From positions 28,462,412 to 28,526,411 of the forward strand of contig CM065712.1 in NCBI GenBank assembly GCA_017654935.2: 64,000 nucleotides of DNA. The letters run 5' to 3'. A program made the translations under genes and the position numbers. This stretch comes from Phymorhynchus buccinoides. Its lineage: Eukaryota; Mollusca; Gastropoda; Neogastropoda; Raphitomidae. Of this stretch, positions 57,090-64,000 are shown one piece after another (within the stretch, counting starts at the first letter, position 1; every line of letters begins with the position of its first letter). The notes under the pieces are model-generated. The model saw only the letters and a program-made list of their open reading frames with translations. It had not been told where the DNA came from and ran no database searches.

Positions 57090-57959
57090 TACTCATCATC
57101 TTCAAATTTGCTTCACTCAATAATTACGGCGGCGACCATATAGCTCACTTTATTCAAACATTAAATAAACAAATGTTTATGCTCATAGTTTACAATATGC
57201 TTTTTACAATCCTTTTGCACACTCGTTTGGCAGAGGATTTCTATTTTTTTACTTTGCCGCCACAAAAATCGAAGTCGAAGAGCGTCGTTGTTTGCTTCTT
57301 TTTGAAGAAAATTCAACATGGTGGGTAGGACTCTCGCAACTTCTTGTCGGTAAAAAGAGATGAACGCGATTGGTTGATTTACACTAACATTGTAAAGGAA
57401 CCAATGAAATGTCGAGAAATCATAAATTCCTGGTCGATGCTTTCGGTTTGTGCAGACAACAGATTTAGCAGACGATGAAGGAATTACCGCAGCGATCGGT
57501 AAAAAGTGCGGGCAGTTCTGCAAATATGCGGGCGTCGGCCCGATTTTAGACCCGATTTTTGCGGGAAGGAACAGATTTTGGGGGGGGGGGGGGGGGGGGG
57601 GGGGTTGCCCTAAATGACGCCATTTTGCAACGACACATGGACGATCGACACGTTAGAGTTATGTCCCATGCTGGGCATTGCCCGATTGAACTTGCGTCTC
57701 TCTCTTTTTTATTTTTTTTGACGAGGCCAAAAACAAATCATAGGGTCGGCCCCCCAAAATAGGGTAGGTCGGGGATACCATAACCACACCTTTTTTTTTG
57801 GGGGGGCCTTAGTACGCATTCCCTCACAAATGTCACAGTTGGATAGCAGTAGGTTCGAGTCCTATGCCGTGTTGCGGACCCTTTTATGGCTTAGTTGGAA
57901 GACAAAGTTGAACACAAGTGATCAGAAAATCATGGTGAACTGTTTGATTTTGTCTTGTA
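57090..57959. other. No gene assigned; poly(G) and a B-box-like site
   Basis: A 120-codon minus-strand open frame (57,523-57,161) has mixed composition but no recognised domain and no splice support. A 25-G run lies at 57,580-57,604. ggttcgagtcc at about 57,852 matches a tRNA B-box, but no cloverleaf or A-box could be fitted. Confidence 0.4.
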
Positions 57960-58179
57960 CAGTGGAACCTCCCTCATAAGACTCCCTCCATATAAGACCT
58001 ACTTCTCTGAGACATTGCCCTTATTTGTGAGTATTAAAATTACCTCCCTATAAGACCCCTCCCACATAAGACCTACTTCTCTGAGACATTGCCCTTCTTT
58101 GTGAGTATTAAAATTACCTCCCTAATAAGACCCCTCCCTTATAATGATTTTTGAAGGTCTTATATGGGAGGTTCCACTG
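57960..58179 (-). mobile_element. T1 MITE copy 7 with a ~72-bp internal duplication
   Basis: Ends cagtggaacctccctcataa and gggaggttccactg. gagacattgccctt appears at about 58,010 and 58,082. Confidence 0.9.
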
Positions 58180-58189
58180 TACTTCTTCT

Positions 58190-58590
58190 TCTTCTGCATT
58201 CCCAGGCCATATGGCCATAATGGGCAAGGTACGTATGTGTCTGGGTTTTCAGTTTTCACTGGTCTCCCCGCTGCGCACAGCCGACACAGTCCGATTTCGG
58301 AGGAACTCAAAGGAGAAAAAATTATTTTCAAAAGGGCAAGGAGAATGGGGCCAATAAGTCAGAAAGATAGTAGATGATAGAAAGCAAAGGGAAAAGGCAG
58401 AGTCAAAGAGAGATAGAGATAGATAGAGAGAGATAGATTAGAGGAAGTTACAAGCACAGAACTTCCAGAAGGTGGGGGAACAATTTTTACGAAAGGACCC
58501 CCCCCAGTATCCCCACGGGGAGAGACTCGTGGAGGGGGCGGGGTCGTCCAGCTCCTCATATGGAGGCACGAGGCATCCACCCACTGCCCT
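58190..58590 (-). mobile_element. SINE-B copy, type I tail, near full length
   Basis: Minus-strand copy: (ttc)n, ccaggccatatggccataat, gaggaactcaaaggag, tcccccagtatccccacggg and gcatccacccactgccc. Lies directly beside T1 copy 7. Confidence 0.88.
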
Positions 58591-58641
58591 GGTGTTGTAC
58601 AAACTTATCCATTCCCCCACCCCCCCTTCCCCCAAAACACA

Positions 58642-59231
58642 CAGACCTGTTTATCCTTATAATGAACAACCTGGAATTTGACACAGAAAAACCCGGAATT
58701 TGAAAAGAAAAAACCAGAATTCACATCGGTACACGACTCACGATAAAACACTGATTCAAAAGGTATGCCGCCATGCGAAATTTTGAAGTCCACGCTGCAG
58801 TACTTGCACTGTGCATGCTCGTCTCCCAAACGCAAACTTGTTGTTCCTGGCACTTTCAAATATTTTTGAGAAAACTTCTGCTTCACTTTTGGCCGTTTCA
58901 CCCTATCACTGCTGTCGTTTGTTGAAGATTTCTGGCGCTTGCCGCCTGCGGTTGACTTGCCTGACGACATGATTGGCGCAAAACTACAATCTCTGCCAAC
59001 AAGAAATACTATCATTGGTTGAGGGGGGTCCACGGACCAATGAAAAATCGCGTCTCAGAACTCCAAGATTTCGGTCAACCCTTGCGTCTTTTCATACAAA
59101 CGGAAACAAATAATAGACGTTTTTTTGAAATCCTGGGATTTTCAGCGTTCACCCGGAATTTATTATTTTACCCAGAATTTTTGCAAATTCCCGGGATAAT
59201 TCCGGCAAAACCGGGAGGGTAAACAGGTCTG
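58642..59231 (-). mobile_element. hAT-like element (cagacctgttta ends)
   Basis: Inverted ends cagacctgttta and taaacaggtctg; flanks aaaacaca and ctgacaca agree at 5 of 8. It retains an N-terminal transposase-like frame on the minus strand. A similar end occurs alone at 61,172. The right end is 18 bp from the splice donor of the adjacent host exon. Confidence 0.8.
58763..58970 (-). pseudogene. N-terminal fragment of an hAT-type zinc-finger protein
   Basis: From the ATG at 58,970 the frame encodes a Lys/Ser-rich start (MSSGKSTAGGKRQKSS), then KQKFSQKYLKVPGTTSLRLG and AQCKYCSVDFKISHGG. The C-x2-C-x2-DF-x-ISHGG pattern is typical of fingers at the N-terminus of hAT-derived proteins. After GG the frame runs into unrelated sequence, so the histidine ligands and catalytic part are missing: an internally deleted copy. 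Confidence 0.75.
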
Positions 59232-59250
59232 CTGACACACCAACCTCAAC

Positions 59251-59447
59251 CATCTTCGTCGTCAACAGTCCAGACTGTACTGTGGGCGCGCTGCGTGCCG
59301 GTACCACGTTGCCGTAGGAGACAACGCCAGTTGCCGGCGCGGGCCACACGCTGCCCGGAGGTGCCCCCCACACGTTGATTTGGGTCCCGGAATAATTGGT
59401 GGGATTGAAAGGCCCGTCAGGAATCTGGGACCCAGCAGGGGCTGAAT
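59251..59447 (-). CDS. Internal exon of an unrecognised - strand gene
   Basis: An acceptor (cttttcttcttcttcag) precedes 59,447. The first two bases complete a split codon, then 65 codons follow: SAPAGSQIPDGPFNPTNYSG, then TQINVWGAPPGSVWPAPATG, VVSYGNVVPARSAPTVQSG and LLTTKM. The donor is atg|gttgag at 59,250; gag|gttggt six bases on is an in-phase alternative. The GC-rich third positions contrast with the surroundings. Pro/Gly/Ala/Tyr-rich, probably disordered. Its phase-0 end matches the exon at 55,039. Product unknown. Confidence 0.65.
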
Positions 59448-59809
59448 CTGAAGAAGAAGAAAAGAAAAAATGCGTAAAAAAATAATAATAAATAATAATA
59501 ATGGGATGGGTAAACTATGCATATACCGATCTTCAAGAAAGGCAAAGAAGGCTGCCAAGAGCGGGATGTAAAATCCCGACCTTGTGCGATAAACAGTAAG
59601 GCTCTTGAGATTGAATAAAAGCAATATCCCACTCCAAAGTCCTAATAACTGATAATATGCTTGGCTAAGATGGAGATTCACACCCCCCCCCCCCCGCCAC
59701 CCCCCCCCCCTCCCCCTCCCCTTCAACGTCCTGGTTCATTACAGGATTGTTTTCTTCTAGTTGCGACTTTATAATATTCTACTGTATGCAAATGCATATT
59801 TTTCATTGT
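59448..59809. other. Intron sequence, C-rich patch
   Basis: ataataataata near 59,483-59,500 and C runs at 59,682-59,722. No further exon was seen upstream on the minus strand. Confidence 0.45.
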
Positions 59810-60059
59810 TTAACCCTTTCACCGCGAATGTCGCATTTTTGCACCACAATGGTTTAACACCCGTGTCACTAAAAGGCATCAAATCAGGGCCTGTTATCCG
59901 AAGACCCTATTTTCTTAGTTTTGGGAGGTAAGGGTAGGGCCTAATGTTATGCATGTCGCAGAGGAATTCGCAATATTGCAGATAATTTTTTGGTTCTCTA
60001 CCCAGTTAAGTTTAATAGTATTTTGGGGGCTGAAAAATGGCTGGCGGCGAAAGGGTTAA
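59810..60059 (-). mobile_element. PB1 MITE copy 7
   Basis: 250 bp, perfect TTAA at both ends; ttaaccctttcaccgcg and ggcggcgaaagggttaa. Confidence 0.92.
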
Positions 60060-60176
60060 GGGAATGAAAATTAACTTTGAATATATAGAAAAGGAAGGTT
60101 TATGTGCTCAATCTGCAATAAGAAAGGCAAGACTGAGAAAAACATCAAAAACAACCGGAAAGAATCGAGAAAAAGG

Positions 60177-60226
<50 letters not shown>

Positions 60227-60357
60227 ATATGCATTTTTGCCAACATTTATTTTTAATTAATGTTCTACCTGGGTTTTTTAGAAACAGATACAGACAGACA
60301 GACAGACAGACAGACAGAGTAGAGAGGGCAAAAGAGAAATGAGGAAAGGAGAGAGAG

Positions 60358-60418
<61 letters not shown>

Positions 60419-60425
60419 GAAACGA
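60060..60425. repeat. Microsatellite cluster
   Basis: (GT)n at about 60,179-60,224, (CAGA)n at about 60,290-60,317 and (GA)n at about 60,350-60,417. No gene. Confidence 0.9.
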
Positions 60426-60804
<379 letters not shown>

Positions 60805-61018
60805 AGGTATTAGGAACTTTATAGTCACAGAGGCGCCTCTGTGAAATTCAGGTTGCTCCCACCTGGAGAGCGCGTTGCAGCCAAAGGCGCGCCACCCGAT
60901 TTTTTTTTTCTGCATGCAATTTTTGTGTGACTGATGAAGGGAGGCGGGTGTAAATTTCGACCAAATGACAACTCTTTTCGTTGCCACTGGGTTTAACGTG
61001 TGCTAAGTGCATGGGCAC

Positions 61019-61052
<34 letters not shown>

Positions 61053-61170
61053 TTCATGTTCAGACCGCAAGGCCTAGTGCAAAGTGAAAGGAAAAATCCC
61101 CTGTACCCAGGTTCGAACTCGGGTTTACTTTGACACAAGGCGAACGTGCTACCTCTGTGCCACTCTACAC
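60805..61170 (-). mobile_element. SINE-A copy 6
   Basis: Full-length minus-strand copy beginning ggtattaggaactttatagt and ending at gtgccactctacac. The linker shows tctgcatgcaatttttgtgt. Confidence 0.9.
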
Positions 61171-61336
61171 TCAGACCTGTTTACCCTGAAATCGGACTTT
61201 GTGTATTCGAAATCCAAAATAAGTGTATTTTTCACAAAATAGGAAAGTTAAAAAAACCGAGTGCAAACATGATTACATTTTTATAACAACTTATAGACAT
61301 ACTATGTCAAAAGTGTCATCCATTAATTACAAGAAC

Positions 61337-61390
<54 letters not shown>

Positions 61391-61550
61391 TCGCACCAGT
61401 TTCCTGAATCAGGCAATAATACAGAAATGATACATTTGTTTTTCACCATTTCACCATATTTTCCCCCATGTACCATATTTATCATATTTTTTATATCAGA
61501 TATGTAAAAATATGGTGACATCTTATGGGTAAGCAGGTATGTACAACACA
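61171..61550. other. No gene seen; lone hAT end and CA repeat
   Basis: cagacctgtttaccctgaaa at 61,172 resembles the hAT end of 58,642 without a partner. (CA)n at about 61,338-61,388. Confidence 0.6.
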
Positions 61551-61562
61551 GCAATGACAATC

Positions 61563-61870
61563 AATCCCTTTGGCTGCAGCACTGACCCAGGGCCAACCAA
61601 TCCCTTTGGCTGCAGCACTGACCTAAGGCCAACTAATCCCTTTGGCTGCAGCACTGACCTAAGGCCAACCAATCCCTTTGGCTGCAGCACTGACCTAAGG
61701 CCAACCAATCCCTTTGGCTGCAGCACTGACCCAGGGCCAACCAATCCCTTTGGCTGCAGCACTCAGACCCAGGGCCAACCAATCCCTTTGGCTGCAGGGC
61801 CAAACCACTGCAGCACTGACCCAGGGCCAACCAATCCCTTTGGCTGCAGCACTGACCCAGGGTCAAGGCC
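61563..61870 (+). repeat. 36-bp minisatellite, ~8 copies
   Basis: Unit aatccctttggctgcagcac then tgacccagggccaacc, starting 61,563, 61,599, 61,635, 61,671, 61,707 and 61,743, then with small insertions to 61,870. The 12-codon period gives open frames on both strands; no sign of a gene start or splice site. Confidence 0.95.
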
Positions 61871-61982
61871 TCTGAAGTCTGAGAGTCACAGCCATTCAAA
61901 AAAGGGCGAAGCTAGAAACGGGTTTTCCACCAGTGCAGAAAACCACTTTTAACTCATTGGCATCGCAACGATTTTGAATTAT

Positions 61983-62754
<772 letters not shown>

Positions 62755-63180
62755 GAAAGCTCACAATTCACTCCAGCCATACACACAAACAAAACATACA
62801 CAAGCAAATGGAGAAAAGAAAGAAGATTGCGGGTTTTTACTTCAGGTTTAGACATAGGGAAGTGGTAGATCAGACTTTTTTTTATATAGAGACTTTATAT
62901 AGAAAAACTATCCACACCGATTGGTTTCCCCCATAGCGAACCACTACAAAAGCAAAGTCTGAGGCAAAGTTGTGGTCTAAGGGAGGAGCGAAGCGAGTTT
63001 AGAAGTGACCAAGGTATGGTGTGCACACAGATTGACTTCCCTACAAGCAAATGCATCAAATTGACCATTATCTATTAATTCCAAACATATATGGCCGGAA
63101 CGACTTGAATGAGTTCATCAATACAGCTCTCAGTGTCACTTTACTGTTGGACACAACTTGATGCCAACGTCAACCAGTGA
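62755..63180. other. No gene seen
   Basis: AT-rich sequence. Confidence 0.5.
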
Positions 63181-63400
63181 TTAACCCTTTCGCAGCCAAC
63201 GTCGCATTTTTGCACCACAATGATTGAACACCCAGTAAAAACCTTGAACTCAGGGTCTGTTATCCAACAATGAAGCTAAAGAATAGTCCGAAAATGTGGC
63301 TGGAATCAGAGTCCATAACACTGATGAACATCAAAATTGGAAAAATCCACATACAAGCAGCATCAGTATATATAAGCCGCATGGACTATACTCAAAGACC
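63181..63400 (-). mobile_element. Chimera of a PB1 half and a T5 half
   Basis: 63,181-63,275 is the left half of a PB1 (ttaaccctttcgcagccaac). It changes at about 63,275 to T5-like sequence (gaatagtccgaaaatgtggc, atataagccgcatggactat). No second TTAA end is present. Confidence 0.7.
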
Positions 63401-63527
63401 CCTATGCCCCACATGGCCGAAAGGCCAAAGAGGGCGCTAAACATTATTTCTTCCTCAAAGACCCACCACATCACGAGTCAAAATCACGGTTTTCACGTGT
63501 TTCCCCTCTTAGAGCTGGTAAGAAATC
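63401..63527. repeat. Fragments of other dispersed repeats
   Basis: cacatggccgaaaggccaaa is the inverse of the insert in T2 copy 1, and agacccaccacatcacgag resembles the TIR element of 35,369. Confidence 0.6.
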
Positions 63528-63948
63528 TTAACCCTTTCGCTGCCAGCCATTTATGAACCACAATTTTCCGTTAAACTTACAAGGGTACAGAAAAGAATTC
63601 ATCTGCAATATTGGCGATTTATCTGTGACATGTTCAGAATAAGGCTTATCCTTACTGCCCTGAAATTGAAGAACACAAGATCCAATATTGGATAACAGAA
63701 TAACCCTGACTTTCAAGAACACAAGATTTAATAACAGACCATGGGCTTGTTAAATCATTGTGGTGCAAAGAATTCATGTCCAATATTGGCGATTTATCTG
63801 TGACATGTTCAGAATAAGGCTTATCCTTACTGCCCTAAATTAAGAACACAAGATCATTGGATAACAGACCCTGATTTCAAGGCTTTTAATGACATGGGTG
63901 TTAAATCATTGTGGTGCAAAAATACGACATCGGCGGTGAAAGGGTTAA
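63528..63948 (+). mobile_element. PB1 MITE copy 10 with internal duplication
   Basis: TTAA at both ends. The segment attggcgatttatctgtgac to aaggcttatccttactgccc is present twice, giving 421 bp instead of about 250. Confidence 0.88.
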
Positions 63949-64000
63949 TACATCTTCCTAGCTTAAGAGGGAATGTGACGTGTGACGTGGGGGGGGGGGG
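63949..64000. other. Window end, poly(G)
   Basis: The last 12 bases are G and continue past the window. Confidence 0.6.

Noticed and set aside
57161..57523. 120-codon minus-strand open frame
   Set aside because: Mixed composition but no recognised domain, homologous copy or splice sites; left as unassigned.
57845..57885. tRNA or SINE head at a perfect B-box-like ggttcgagtcc
   Set aside because: No matching A-box or cloverleaf could be fitted by eye.
61523..61952. Open frames on both strands encoding 12-residue repeats (NPFGCSTDLRPT, LQPKGLVGLRSV)
   Set aside because: Artefact of a 36-bp minisatellite with no stop in these frames; no exon signals.

Overview
This window looks like repeat-dense animal DNA that is almost entirely intron or intergenic. 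It carries spliced exons with polypyrimidine tracts, a tRNA-derived SINE family, many TA- and TTAA-flanked miniature inverted-repeat elements (MITEs), hAT remnants, long CA/CT/GT microsatellites and many poly(G)/poly(C) runs. No prokaryotic gene, operon, CRISPR array or rRNA was seen. A marine mollusc, perhaps a gastropod, is my best guess from the overall repeat style; that is an impression, not a demonstrated assignment.

Coding content is sparse. On the + strand, a His/Pro/Ala-rich exon with a good acceptor (27,555) runs open to a stop at 28,176. On the - strand, two exons with compatible phase (59,447-59,251 and 55,039-54,743) probably form the 3' end of one gene; the second carries the stop codon. 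I do not recognise either gene. A weak coding-like fragment lies at the left edge (3-170). In both genes the last codons plus the start of the 3' flank are tandemly duplicated: about seven 112-122 bp units at 54.0-54.8 kb, and about three units at 28.15-28.33 kb. The + strand reads T-rich over much of 21-45 kb and A-rich around 52-54.7 kb, which would fit two convergent transcription units. This was judged by eye.

The rest is layered mobile DNA. I named the families for this report. SINE-A is tRNA-derived. SINE-B has a (GAA)n tail and two alternative 3' modules. PB1/PB2 are piggyBac-like with TTAA targets. T1 has cagtggaacctccc ends and TA targets. T2 has tgacccagcaccacgaaag ends. T3 has ccgtatttttcggactataa ends. 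T4, T5 and T6 are other TIR families. There are also two hAT-like families with BED-type finger remnants. Nesting is common: T3 holds PB1, T4, SINE-A or T1; T2 holds PB1; T6 holds PB1, PB2 and a Tigger-like MITE. One T1 copy has expanded into a 1.76-kb array of a 76-bp unit. Another satellite (114 bp x 4) comes from the end of a LINE reverse transcriptase.

Region by region: 0-16 kb is SINE-A, foldback elements, microsatellites, T2, T6 and hAT copies; 16.2-18.3 kb is T1 and its satellite; 18.4-27.5 kb is mostly AT-rich with a few repeats and then a pyrimidine-rich stretch before the + strand exon; 28-46 kb is sparse MITEs, SINE-B, foldbacks, an octamer-motif array and poly(G) runs; 46-53.8 kb is heavily nested MITEs; 54-59.5 kb is the - strand gene interleaved with satellites and T1, T3 and hAT elements; 59.8-64 kb is PB1, SINE-A, a local duplication and minisatellites. 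I found no convincing new functional system. The most interesting signals are the stop-codon-region duplications, the MITE-to-satellite conversion, the octamer array and the perfect 139-bp palindrome.
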